Assembly (NCBI GenBank): GCA_963969395.1 | Contig: OZ017795.1 | Coordinates: 6,572,001 to 6,636,000 of the forward strand | DNA: 64,000 nt | DNA from: Pseudoscleropodium purum | Lineage: Eukaryota > Streptophyta > Bryopsida > Hypnales > Brachytheciaceae | Direction: 5' to 3' | Shown: one piece after another, positions 22,661 to 35,034 of the stretch | Numbering within the stretch: the first letter of the stretch is position 1 | How the letters are laid out: each line of letters starts with the position of its first letter | Notes under the pieces: model-generated | Told to the model about the DNA's origin: nothing | Seen by the model: the letters and a program-made list of their open reading frames with translations, nothing else | Databases searched by the model: none | Translations under genes and position numbers: made by a program

Positions 22661-24885
22661 TCCAGTTTTGGGAGCCACAAGTTACAGTACCGATGTTACC
22701 CGCAGTCAATGGATCCGTCCGTTGGGTGCAGGGCTGGTTGTTCTACATCGGGAGGTCCTGTTCGTTCCGACCATTGGACGGTCGTACCGGTCGGGAAACG
22801 GTGCTCACATTCCTGGGGATAAAGACGAAAGCGGCTGCGTCATCCACTGATATATCGCGTCAAATTCGTCAGTGCTGACGATAATTCGTCCGTGCTGCCA
22901 GAATGGTTTAATTAGGCATGTCAATGACTTCGAAAATAAGGTATCCGTGGACCCCTTGGTCACTGCACATGTTTAGACTGATCATTTTCACAAATTTTTT
23001 AGTACAATTTTTTGGGTGCAATAGAGTTAATCGTAAAGGAAATCCGAGTTTGAATCAAGGTGTTAGAGGAAGTGTATATTTAAGATTAGTACAAAAGAAA
23101 CACAGCACCAAACTCTATCAAACCTTAGTTTTGGTGCTTCAAGGAGTTTCATCCCATGTTTTTTTCTCAAAGTTCGGCTCATCGTCCTGCATTGTGCACA
23201 CTTTACGATTAACTCTAATAGATCAACAAATTTGAGAATTTTTTACATGTATTTGAGTCAATAAAAAAATACACATTATAGATGGTCAAAGTCAAAATTG
23301 ATATAGCTTTCTATTGTTATCTCTAGGGTAAACTATTCTTATATTTTTTTAATTCTATTTGTGGTTCTTCGGACTTCCTACTTCATTGCAATGGTAATCC
23401 CAAAGCATCCTTTTAAATAGTGAAAAAATTGAATCTCAATCCTTTCGTTTGAACACCAAATGCAAATATACTCCAATTTATCTATTATGGCATTCTACAC
23501 AACCTTCTATGAGTTTTCCTTAAAAATGCATAATGTTTTAACCAATCTTGTCATGCACATTGTCTGTAATATAACATATTAAGCAAAGATTAGAAAAGAT
23601 GCTTTATATAAAATAGAAGGTCTTAAATTTCATTAGTATGTTGATACACATCTGTGACTTTTATATAAGCCAATAGTATAAACTATTGCAAACACCAATC
23701 TTATTCTAACCATGATTATATATATTAATGCTCATGTTTGGCTATGGCACTAGTTTTTTCAACTTCTAAGTATGGTAATTGTTAGCCAATCCAAAGCCGT
23801 TGCTTCTACATTAATCTTGGTTGAGTTTCATTTTTTTTGTATATGATGATGGGTGAGCATTTAGTGGTTAATTATTATGCTTAAAAAGATTCATCAATAT
23901 TCTTCCATAAAAATCTACTATTAATTGAAAGTTTTATCAATGTCTATAAGGTTTTAATTTCACGTGGGCAAAATTTCTATGATATCTGATGCTTCCAATA
24001 TAGTAAAAAATTGATACTATAAACAATGGAGAAGGTACAACTTCCACATTACCTTAGAGTGTTACAAACATTATAAAGAATAATGCATGGAAAGAAAAGC
24101 GAGAAGAAAAGAACCCCTAAACATAAATAATGAGAATGCTCTCTTTCTCTAGGAACAATAAATCAACCCCTAAACAACAAACTAGTCTTCTCCGGCTTGA
24201 TTATGAGAGAATCTTTTTTAAAAGGAACTTTTAAATTTTTTCTAGAATGTTTCAACCTTCTAAATCTACTTTTATAGTGAACATGGCTTATCAAACACTT
24301 CATTTGGGTTGCAAAGTCTTAGTACTATTCACAATTCACTTTTACATGCCCTCATGATATAAAGTTTAGGCAAGCAATAAGACCCATGCTCTACTTCAAA
24401 GAGACTTTTGGTTCCCCCTTGGATTGCCCACTAGACAAGGAAATGTCATCCCAAGGGCTAAATTGGATGGGACTTGTAACCTCTAATAAATATTTGACTC
24501 ATTGGTAGAACTCAACTAATAATATTAGGGGTCAACATGAATATGATTGAAAAAAAATTGAAACAGATATTTAGACATGATTTTTTTGTTTTTTCTACAT
24601 CTTCTATATTAAAATGACTCCAAATTCAAATCAACACCAATTTTTTTTTTTTTTTTAACCAAATGTGATAATTTTGATAATTGAAATGTAAAATTTTAAT
24701 CTTACAAGCATCATGAAATTCCATCAATGATAGTTATAGTATTATATATCAAAGAAGGTTTCAATGTTTTTTTCATGCACGTTCTTTGTCAATTGGCTAC
24801 AATCGAATGATGTTGGCTATTTTTTTTAAAGGGAATTTTCATTTGGGGGGTCAAAATAACTAGATTACTACTATATTTGAAGACC
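22661..24885. other. Intergenic DNA, no gene seen
   Basis: The sequence is moderately GC-rich to about 22900, then AT-rich. No family resemblance was found in the short frames at 22566-22878 or 22918-23235. Confidence 0.4.
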
Positions 24886-25168
24886 CATTAGAAGATTTTT
24901 AAGGGCATTGGAAGTGTGCGGGTTCCCAACCCTAGAAATGCTCAAAATGCAACCAACAATGAAGTATAATGTGGCTAAGATTGTGCCACATCATTTCTCC
25001 AAAAAAAATTAAATTTTAATCCAATTTTTTTTTCACTTTAAGAATTAATTAATTAAATTTTTTTAAAACAAACATTTTCTAACAATTGGCAGTTCTCTTT
25101 GTTGCGTGGGAACAACGAGGGGAACAAAGCTGAAACAAGCTTCAAATGCCCTCAAAAATCTTTTAATG
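24886..25168. mobile_element. MITE-like element, copy A
   Basis: A 283-bp element begins CATTAGAAGATTTTTAAGGG and ends CCCTCAAAAATCTTTTAATG, a terminal inverted repeat of about 20 bp. It has no open frame. Its inside (a GTGGC...CCACATCATT block, then poly-A and poly-T runs, then a GGGAACAACGAGGGG-type GC-richer block) aligns with copy B at 30515-30796. The target duplication is unclear. Confidence 0.7.
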
Positions 25169-25227
25169 AATAGCTCAATTTTACCTAAATATCACCTAAT
25201 TTTGATATAGATATCACCAAGTATCAC

Positions 25228-25750
25228 TCCAAGTATGGCATCCTCCTATTATATTAGGCCATTTGTTTTGTTTTGTTTGTTACATGGAGATCTCTCGAAC
25301 CATGTATCTCCCTTTTGCATGTTTGGTATTGTCAAAAAATCCTCAACAAACAAGGGTGCATGGGCTTGGTTTTGTGGTGTTCTAACCTACAACATGAAAG
25401 TTATTGAATTTCGAAGTTTTTATGAATTAAAAAATTAAAAAATTACTTTTATTTTCATTCTAACTATGGCAATGGCATGGGGCACACTAGTCCTTCTATT
25501 AAGTTAGGCTATTTGTTTGTTTTGTTTTGTTTGTTATGTTGAGATCTCTTGGACCATGCATCTCCTATTTGCGTGTTTGGTATCATTGGAAAGCCCTTGG
25601 CCGAGGAAAGGTGCACAAGCTTGGTTTTGTGGCTTTCCACCTAAGGCATGAAAGGTATTGAATTTTAAAGTTTTTATGAATTAAAAAAATTAGAAAATTA
25701 TTTTTTCTTTTGTTTTGACCGTAGAACGGCACGGGGCACACTGGTGAGCT
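25228..25750. repeat. Tandem pair of a 260-bp repeat
   Basis: Two direct copies (about 25228-25488 and 25489-25750) share ATTAGGC-ATTTGTTT, GAGATCTCT, CTTGGTTTTGTGG and TTTTTATGAATTAAAAAA. Each ends in GGCA(T/C)GGGGCACACT. The second copy is more GC-rich. Relatives in the opposite orientation occur at about 63030-63560. Confidence 0.75.
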
Positions 25751-27054
25751 TTGAAGAAACAACTGGCTCCTTCTCCAATATGAAAACAAACAAGCTGGAT
25801 GGTTTACCCTGGATCGAATAATGAAACTTTGGTCGTCTGCGTCACGTCGGGGGCGTCGTGTCGGCTCCAAAATTAGCCAACGTTTTTAACGAGCGTTCCA
25901 AATTAGTGTTCGAGCTCCGACTGCAGTCTGCATGATGCGCGATTGGAGTCTTTGTTTGTCTCTCCGAGTGCGCGGATTGAATGTCTTTGTTAAACGAAAC
26001 GAATCAGAAAGCACAAGCGCTAATGAATATTGGGATGTGGATTCCGACGTTCTAGCGGAGTCCGTTCGTGAATTTGAATTAGCAGTGCTCTGATTACGTG
26101 TTGAAGGTTCTCTCCCAGTGAAAGCAACATTGCGATTTTTTAGGCTAGATTCTGGTGTCTACAAGCGATTTGATGATGCACTACATGTGTCCTTTGCAGC
26201 ATTTTGGATTTTCGTACAGTACATGAAGTGATAAGTCTCCTCTCCTCATTGCGAAACCTGGTTACTAGTTGCGTACTTGCCAACCTAGTCAATTGAATTT
26301 TTTGTGTTAGGGTACACCGGCAACGGCTCTTCTTTTGCGGGTCACGGGATGTTAGCGATAAAAGAGATCGAAACTCCAGTAGATTCTGTTTCAGGTGAAT
26401 GATAGCCACGAACAACCCAAATTTTCGTGACCCGAATTATTGGTTTCTTTTTAAGTGGAAGGCCATAAGTGCAGAGCATCTGTTTGGATTGCTTGCTTGC
26501 AGTCATGCTCGATTTGCCACCCAGCTAGGAGGTACGCATCTACGCAGACTGGAACCGAAGGTCATGGCATTGCCCTATTAATTCAGATTACTGCTGAACA
26601 AGATGAGCTTCATTAAGCGGCAATTTTGATTGATTACTGCTGCATTTTCTTCAACGGTTTCATAAGACTTGGGTAGTCCGGGTTACATTACTGAAAATTG
26701 CTCTGTGTTTCTTGATGCCTTTCAATGTTTCTTGTTCTCAATCAAGTGTATGTTGTGACTTGAGTTTGAACGGTTGCATGGTCTGCGCAAAATTGCCGAG
26801 ATGTTCAGAAACAATCACTTGGAATATGGCCATCTGTGAGTCAACGAATTGTCGTATATTAGGTCAGTAAATTAAAAAATTGACCAATAAGTCCCTATAT
26901 TACCTGCTCAAATCTCCTGAAATAAATATAAGTCCCAATTTAGGTCTCTTGGTCCTTTGGGGTTAAACCTTCATCTGGTCTTATTGCTTTGCAAATGCTT
27001 TTTACCAAATTATTCCTTTCGGATGTGATTTTTGGATGAGTTCTGAATGTTGTA
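25751..27054. other. Intergenic DNA before the PPR/UXS debris
   Basis: This is mixed-composition sequence, GC-richer at 25800-26100. The short frames (minus 25583-25870, minus 26140-26415, plus 26399-26581) resemble nothing I recognise. It may be upstream or intronic sequence of the decayed genes that follow. Confidence 0.35.
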
Positions 27055-27061
27055 TACGCAG

Positions 27062-27232
27062 GATGTGGAGCCCGACCGATTTATATTCAACACGTTTATG
27101 AATGCTTGTTGCCGGGCTGGAGCTATTCAAATTTGCATTTGCATTTGTCGGACATGAAACCTGAAGCAACAACAGTGAAGCCAGATCATGTGCTCTTATT
27201 TCTGCTTGTGTCCGTGGAGGAGAGGTACCACC
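27062..27232 (+). pseudogene. PPR-repeat protein fragment
   Basis: After a possible acceptor (...ATACGCAG) the frame reads DVEPDRFIFNTFMNACCRAG, a good match to the pentatricopeptide repeat pattern (PD..TFN.LI.AC..AG). In a shifted frame it continues with SDMKPEATTVKPDHVLLFLL, like the end of one PPR motif and the start of the next. PPR proteins bind organelle RNA. Only about two motifs remain, with a frameshift between them and no start or end. The fragment sits about 80 bases before the first UXS-like exon, so the two may have been joined by a duplication. Confidence 0.5.
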
Positions 27233-27312
27233 TGAAATCGTTGGTGATTAAAATTCGTGTAAGTTGTTGGATTGAATCGTTTGTTAAATTAGGTTTTGTT
27301 GATTTGATGCAG

Positions 27313-28981
27313 ACGAAGATGAGGATCTTGGTTACGGGAGGCCCTGGATTTATTGGATCTCACTTGGTCGACCGGCTCATGGAAGAAGGCACAAATGAGG
27401 TGAATTTTTCGTTGGAGATTTCAATTTGGGAGACAAAGACGGGGTTTAGGGTTGAGAGGCCTGGGAAGATAGTTTCTCCAGTTAACCAGTTGGTTGAGAA
27501 AGGATTGCTTAAATGAAAGCCAAGCTTCCAGGGAACGAAAGAGAATTATTATCGGCATTGTTTTGTGAATGAAATTTGGAGTAGTGGAGTTGCTCACAAT
27601 TGTGGACTGTGGAGTGCTCCGCTATCGACTGTTTACAAGGAATCCTTATGTGGCTACCGTCGGGTCTGCTTCGACGTTATTGTCTCACAAAGATTTTTTG
27701 CCCATTTAATATGCAGGTTATCGTTGCTGACAACTTTTTCCCAGGGTCCAAGGACAATTTGAAAAAATGAATTGGTCATGCAGACTTTGAGCTTATTCGA
27801 CACGGTTTGTCCTCTTTCCTCTTTTTTGCTCTCTTGCGACAGCATCGCATGTTAGACACTTTGATCATCTGACCGAGTCCATATTAAGTTGTGTATATTT
27901 CTTGCTAGGATAACAGGTTCTGGTGAATAATACAGTACATGAGGAGAGTGCATCTATCGCTCCAATTAAGACCACCATACACTTGTTGAATCAGTTTCAA
28001 AGATTTTTGTGAAACTCACGCTTGTATTTCTGGAAAGTGGCCTTTCCGACTGATTACTTCGCGTGTTTTTTTATGTTTGCAGATGCGACCGAGACACTAT
28101 TGGTTGAAGAGGACAAGATTTACCATTTTGCTTGCCCTGGCTCTCCCATTTTCTGCAAGTATAATCCTGTATAGATGAACTGGGAAACTCTACATGATTT
28201 ACCTTGGCTATTTGTTCCTATATTTGAGTTCAAGAGCCTTAGTTTCCTTGTATCCTTAAGACAATTATGTTGCAGACCATCAAAACAAATGTGATGGGTG
28301 CGCTCCAAATGCCCGGACTCGCAAAACGAGTTGGAGCAAGGTATGTAATTGTTTTCCTACTCTTTAGGTTTCTGGGCCTTAAGTTCGTTCATAATAGATG
28401 GGTAATTAATGGCCAATCAGTCTGGGCAACCCAGGTGCTCTTTTGTTGTGTTTGATCATATCATTGATTTTCCCTTACAAAACTTTTCTGTTCAAGAGTT
28501 TCAAAAAGCATTCATGTACGATCTCCAAGCTCCATTATTTTTGTTGAAGTTTCGAATGTAATTGCTTGCTGAGACAACAACTAAATTTTCTGTGCTTCTC
28601 ATATGGAACAGGGGAATTCACAATGTCTGATGCAGTCAGGGAGGTAGTACTTGGAACTCAAACTCTAAAGAACAAAACATCCAGTGTCCCAAAACTCACT
28701 ATGAATTTTAGGTATGGTTGGATGGTTAAGGTTTTTCCAGCACCCCATATCTATAATCCTACAATTCTTGGCAGCATTGAAGCTATTTTATTTCCTCTTA
28801 TTGCAGAGTTGCAACTTCCTTGTCCTCAGGTTTTCTAGTAATGACTTTCAGGTTTGTTGATGGAAATGCAGTTGATTGAGCCTGCTATACAGACCAAAAT
28901 TGTTGAGAACAACCCTGATAACCCCGCAAGTGCAAACCGGACATTTCCAAGGCCACCAAGCTTCTCGGATGGGAGTTGAAG
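27313..28981 (+). pseudogene. UDP-xylose synthase (UDP-glucuronate decarboxylase) pseudogene
   Basis: Functional UXS makes UDP-xylose for cell-wall polymers. Exon remnants are at 27313-27399 (MRILVTGGPGFIGSHLVDRL, the NAD-binding Rossmann motif), 27717-27804 (VIVADNFFPGSKDNLKK), 28083-28168 (EEDKIYHFACPGSPIF), 28276-28340 (TIKTNVMGALQMPGLAKRVG), 28612 onward (GEFTM) and 28872-28981 (IVENNPDN). Introns are kept, so this is a DNA duplicate and not a processed copy. Defects: TGG to TGA after DNLKK, a spoiled donor after the third exon, loss of the whole central region with the YxxxK active site, and a one-base deletion in the last exon. It cannot make the enzyme. Confidence 0.88.
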
Positions 28982-30344
28982 GTGAGCTTTAACCCTTCCG
29001 CTTGAAATTATTATATTAGTTGCTATGGATAGAAGGAGAGGAAACACTGCACCAACACAAGTTACATCTGCAAGAAAGTGAGAAAATTTGAATGGGTTCT
29101 TATGTTTTGCGATTTCTATTTGGTAACTGAACTCTAGTCCCTGGCATGAAAATAAGGTACATCTGTAGTGCAGCTAAACCATGAAATATGCTACAGAGCC
29201 TCTTGTAGCTTTTGTTGCTGCACTACGTTAGGTGCACAGCTTCTCGTAACGGAGCTGCGTGTTGTAATGCCTTATGTGGGAACAGATTCTAAGTCACTGT
29301 GTTTCATTAAGTTCTTGTGACATTTGTTATTTCTTCCAATGCGTGTCTTATTGCCAGGTTACATTTTGAGAGGGGCTTCCTCTGATGGCGGCAGATTTTA
29401 AGGAGAGATTAAACTGCCTGAAGAAGCCTGAGAAGAATTGATTCACTCTTGTGAGGAATGGCGTAGGTTGTGTAAAGAGGATTCCTTCGGGAATATTACA
29501 TGGAGTTTTCTCATCAATTTCCACCTTAATAAAGGTCTCTGATTTTGTACTGAACATTGTGAAAAGTTTTGGCCATACACAATTTTGAATGCAACATATC
29601 GTGCTTTTTGTGTATTCAACATTATAGATGGTACATGGATTGATTGAGGTATACAGTAGTGACAAACAATTGTATTCATGTTGAGCCAGATCCAATGAGG
29701 CATGGTGACTCCCACTTTGGATTATTATTGCAACTCTTACATGTCTCAAGAAGACACAAAACGGTCACATAATTATTGTTACTATATGTATGGTGCTGTA
29801 TTTGAACATGATAAGATTGAGATGCAAAAGGGATCAAATTTCGGTGTTGTCTAAACTTTGAAGTTGCAAAAAATCTTACCAAAATATTATTTTTAGCATT
29901 TATCTTTTTTACATGAACGCCCTTTTAAAGTCTATTTCAAGCACCAAAAATACAATTTTGGCAAAGATTATTTATGATTTTTCTATTAAAGATTTTGTGC
30001 AAGAGTGTCCATTGCAAATTTTCACTTGATTTTTAGTGTTTGACACTCTTGAAGATGACCCTCAAATACATTGGATCGTGGGGGGAAATCAAATTGGAAA
30101 TTCATTTAAGAAAAATTATAGAATAGATGTTGAAAAGTCATAAATCAATTATAGTTGTGCATGTGATGTCATGTATAACTAGAACTTATTAATCTTGCAT
30201 TACACACTTAATTACTTATTGATGGTACCTTAAACTATCTTGACATTACTTGATGTATCCTTGACATATGGCACTACAATAATGTGGTGTGGAAAAAATT
30301 GTCTCTTTGCTCAAAAGTGTCACTTTCCTCTTAGGAAGATCATA
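28982..30344. other. Intergenic DNA, no gene seen
   Basis: No domain or repeat could be assigned. The minus-strand frames at 29348-29749 resemble no family I know. Confidence 0.4.
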
Positions 30345-31125
30345 TGTAACTACAAAAAAAATCTAAAAATTGATTTTCTTTAGAATTTTAGAATATTTTG
30401 GGGTCATTTTATAATTAAAATTCAGACATTGAAAATGCATTCAAGATTCAAATTGTAATAAAAAATTTAACTTTAGGAATTTTTCAAAATTCAAATTTTA
30501 GTATAAAAAAAATTCATTAGAAGATTTTTAGGGCCTCCGAAAGCCTCCGAGTTATCGCAGTTTGTGAATGCAAGGAACATGTTCAATGTAGTAGAATGAC
30601 ATGGCCGAGACCTTACCACGTCATTGCCCAAAAAAAAATTTTTTTTTTTCAACTTTTTTTGGCATTCGAAGAATTTTTAAGTTTAATTTTTTTGAAAAAA
30701 ATATTTCTAACAACGGGCCATTCCTTCTACTACGAGGAATAGCTGCGGGGAGCAGGCCCCAAACAAGCTTCTGGAGCCCTCCAAAATCTTCTAATGAGAG
30801 TAGATGACCTTTGTTTTATTAGTTGGGCTCAATTCCAAATATATCATTTTTTGGAAGAAATTTCAAATTAAGAGTAAGGAGCAACAACTTCCCCAAATAC
30901 ACTAAAATAACAAATTTTTGTGATTTGTATTTTTTACTACCTTCTCATTTACATGGAGACAAATACTTTCAACATTGCAAACCCAATTGCATATTCAAGA
31001 AGAAAAAACCACCATGAAAAATCAACAAGAAAAAATTTGATGAAAAAATGCTTTCAATCTCTATTCATCTCATTTGATTATCATCCAAATACCATGAACT
31101 AACATCTATGGTGCTTTAGGGTTAA
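30345..31125. repeat. Dispersed repeat interrupted by a MITE
   Basis: The two sides (30345-30514 and 30797-31125) line up with the uninterrupted relative at about 17480-18062. The left side shares TTCAAATTGTAATAAAA and the right side AGAGTAGATGACCTT...ATTAGTTGGGCTCAA. Identity is modest. Confidence 0.5.
30515..30796. mobile_element. MITE-like element, copy B
   Basis: A 282-bp non-coding element begins CATTAGAAGATTTTTAGGGC and ends GCCCTCCAAAATCTTCTAATG. It is the same family as 24886-25168. It lies inside a repeat whose relative near 17.7 kb lacks it, which is a related empty site. Confidence 0.72.
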
Positions 31126-33785
31126 TCTAGGCTTTTAAGAGAGTAGAGTTTTATTAGATGTTTAGTTTGGAGTTAAGGTTTTAGCTCCCATTCTTAAATT
31201 TGCACCTTAAACCAATCTTTAAAAGTATATTGATAGTAGTCCAAAATATATTTAGAGTGGGATATAATATAATTCTTACAAACTTCCTATGGTGTCATTC
31301 AAAGAATTTTGCATAATATAGAATACAATTGGCATTTTTTGTCTCACATAACTAACATTTAGTTCTTATGCAATTCCAATCAAACATACCAAATCTGGGT
31401 TTCAAAAAAACAAAACTCTATTTTTGGTGAATTGTTTCATTTAATACTAGTGGTTTTATATGATAGTTGATTGAAAAATATTGGTGACGAATTTTAAAAT
31501 TCAATTGCATAGACATGTAAGAAACATTCATACACTCATCTTTCATATAAAAAAACTCCCCATTAAATAACAAAATTATTATTATGAAGAGTTGAATGCA
31601 AGACAATATGTTATGAGCATCTCATTTGCACCACCACAAACATTCTAGTCTTTTTTTTGTTGGTAAAAAACAATTCTAGTATCATTATGACTATAAGTTT
31701 ATTTTTAGAACGACTTTTCTATTTTATTGTACCACAAGGTGGTACTCCTAGTAAATTTATGGAACCATGAGTGACAAACAAGTATTTACAAGGGAGTTAT
31801 TATTTTTTCATATACTAATAAAATAGCCCCTATGGTTACATGATTCTCTAATTTTGTCTATTAAAATATATCTTTATATTTATTCTAGTTCTTTCTTTTC
31901 TTTTTCTAGGGGATATGTTTTTGATAACATGCAAGTTTTTTGCATAATTGTATTGTGTTTACAATAACAAGGAGACATGTGGCAAAAATTATGAATAAAA
32001 TAATAAAAGTGAATGCTCTATCTACTTCAGTGTAAAAATTGGTACAAGTGCCTGACCCTTAGTAATTGATGTAGTAATATATGTTTTTATGGTCTTCCCT
32101 TGTTGTTATTGAAGGATTTGAGGTTAATGCTATCATTTGGACCTTTTCTTTTTTGGACACCATAAATTCTATAAAATTCATTACCTAATATGTTGTATTT
32201 TTTAAGTATCATATATTATGATAAAACCACCCATTATCAATCAAGGACCCCATATCCAACCTTTATAGTTAGAAATAGCTGCAACCAAGGTTGGAACAAA
32301 TTTCCAACCTAAGTGTAGAATTTGTGTTTCCTCCTTTCAAAGTTGGGACTAATCAAGTCATGGAAATTTATATTGCCTTATACCACTCTAGAACATATGT
32401 GGAATCTTTAAAGTGGTTGACTCTGAGTGGTTCTACCATAGTTATACTCTTCTTACCTATATTCTTTGGCTTTCTATAGTATAACCAACAAATTTGTAAT
32501 TTTTAGCTCCAATTTTTTTATCCTTACCCTATATTTTTCTCATAGTCATAGTCTTTTAATGCTCCCATTAGTATCACCTTTGAAACTTTTACTTGCAAAG
32601 CCCTCCCAAAATCAATGTCTTTCCCTTGCAACCCAATCTTTGACGATTGTGTGCAGCAATGTGAAGCCCTAGTTATTAAAGGAATATGAAGATTCTAAAA
32701 TATCACTTCAATTGATCAATTATTTTGAAAGAATTAAATCAAATATTGACAAATAATTTTCATTTATTTTATCCAGTGTTAAATGATAAGAAATTATGAA
32801 ATGAAGTTCATTTTTGATTGTATAATTTATAGCCTTCAAAACTATATTTGAAAATTGTCATTTATACAAATGGAGTCTTATAATATGTCCTATTTTATCC
32901 CCCAAATTTGGTCTATTGTAAAGTTTGTAATAAAATAAAATATGCTTCAAATTCCATTCAAGGATGCTTCAAATTCCTCAAATTGGATTCTTAAACTTGC
33001 CAAAATACGTTTGATATCGTTTAGTCAAATTATGGAAGCCAAAGGTAGATTCAAAAGTCACGGATATGCGGCCATTACCAGAAAATATGCCAGGATTCGA
33101 CAACCAAGCATGCCCCTCGGCAGAACCTGAAATCTCTTGTGTGTGCTTAAAGGTGTCTTCAAATCTTTCATATCTCCACTTTCCAATCTTTAACAAGAAG
33201 CAACCACCCGAGTATTAGAAAAACATTCAAAGCAAATCAGTTCCATCTGATCACCAACAGCAATTTAATGAATTCTACTTACAACTTGCAGCATATAAAT
33301 CAACTTCCCCTGTCATGAACTCACGAGAGCATGCTCGACGATTAGACAGCACGGGACTAATTTTCTTCATGCATCGAAAACACAAGGGCATCATACTTTA
33401 AATATTCTTAGTCACATTGCTGTTCATGACATAACGTTCTCCAGCAGTTGAGAGAATTCAACTAGTAGATGCCAACCGAAGTAAAAGACTCGGAAGCCTC
33501 ACATTCATTCAAGGGAGCAATTCTGGTACTGAGTAAAGAGCCAATGCTCGACTACTTCTTTGAGCATTTGGTGTCTTTCACTTGAATGAGTTGCTCAAGC
33601 TCAAGATTTTGCAAGAAAATATATGTTCTCAAGGACGTTGAGACATGCAGCCCCTCAAGCATGTTCCGAAAATGTACAATCTTCTAGCTTCACAATATAT
33701 AATTAAGAGAGATCATTACTAGCTTCCTCCACAAAAATTCACTACAGAGGAAGGACAAAATGTACCTAAGTTGTGATAACTTGAC
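31126..33785. other. AT-rich intergenic DNA, no gene seen
   Basis: No coding family, RNA gene or structured repeat was recognised. Sequence near 33.0-33.8 kb is somewhat GC-richer and may be the 3' flank of the minus-strand F-box gene. Confidence 0.4.
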
Positions 33786-35034
33786 CTAAGGAAGAGCACT
33801 CCAACTGATCTCGCTCAACACCAGATTGCGGAACGGGGGCAATTCCAGTTCTCTAAGGTTGCGCCACGCACATGCTGACAAATTGTATAGCCAGACACGA
33901 TCATATTTTCGCTCATACTCCGCAGAATGTACAAGTAAGAACTCGTCGCAAGCCAGAAGAGGCAATTCATATTCCTTCCATGGACACTCATGTATGCTCG
34001 GGTCACACTCGTGCACTCCCAATTTCACCCAAGCACTTGCCTTCTCTGGGAGATTAAACTCTGAAATGCAATACTTTTCTAAAACACTCTCATCATCCTG
34101 CATCAGATTTTTCGAGCCTGAAGGTGCGTCTTTGTGCAACACAAAGAGATGGTCATTCATGAGTTCAATGCAGTTTGGCTCCACCGTGAGTCCTGGTGCA
34201 ATATTTGAAGGATTGAAATGCTGCAGGTTTCCATCTGCGCAGTTGTACACGCATGGACAAATCGGATACAAACGATTTTCCAATAATGTTGAATGCTCTC
34301 ATCCAATAATGCGTCCCTCTCTCAATTCCAGCACCGACCACCCATTGATTTGGGAGTCATAGACTTGAGCAAACAGCAGACCGTTGCCATCAAATCTGTA
34401 GCCCACCACATGCAGTTTATACTCTTCTGTTTTCCTGTCCATAGTAAGCTGCATCATCTCCACCCGAACATCAGATTCTCTGGCCCCCATGCTGAGTTTC
34501 ATCTTCTTTTGGGTTAAAACATTCACCACTGACAACGATTTGCAAATGCCCCTCAACATTCCTCCATTTCCATGGACTGCAATTTAGTCCACCATCAGCT
34601 GCAGAAGTTTTGTAAACTGGAACATAATCCGTATTAGCTTCAAAGACATGCCATTTGTCTGCTTGCACGTCGTAGAAGCTAACAAAGGCCTGATCCTCCT
34701 CAGTCCAAGACATGAGAGTAAACATTTCAAGATGAGTTGTTGCACTGAAGACCCTGTTGAATTCTAAATCTTTGCTATCAATGCTCCTCTTCCATTGTTT
34801 CAAAAGAACCCGGAGCTGAGCAATTTCAGTGACAGGACGACGAGCAAACACAAGGTGCAAGAGCTCCTTCGGCAAAGCTCCCCAAAGACTTGGTTCCAAG
34901 GCCATGGCCGAGACCTGCAGCGCACGTACAAATGCTGGAATCTCACAGGTTCTAGTGTTTGTTATCACCCTGAATCTCAAACAACATTGAACTGAAGAGC
35001 ATTTTCGCTTACTAAAAACTCTATGCTGCAGCAA
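33786..35034 (-). pseudogene. F-box protein gene, probably disrupted
   Basis: F-box proteins bring substrates to SCF ubiquitin ligases. The minus strand encodes WGALPKELLHLVFARRPVTE, an N-terminal F-box, after an ATG near 34905 (MALEPSLW). A long beta-propeller-like region follows with PWKWRNVEGH, YDSQINGWSVLELREG and CVYNCADGNLQHFNPSNI, as in plant F-box/kelch-type proteins. Two faults break it. The frame must shift between about 34480 and 34560 (…LQIVVSGECF to …KMKLSMGARE), and a TGA at 34299-34301 interrupts the second frame before ENRLYPICPC. The final part runs open to 33786. An intron could explain one break but no clear splice pair is seen. Confidence 0.7.
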
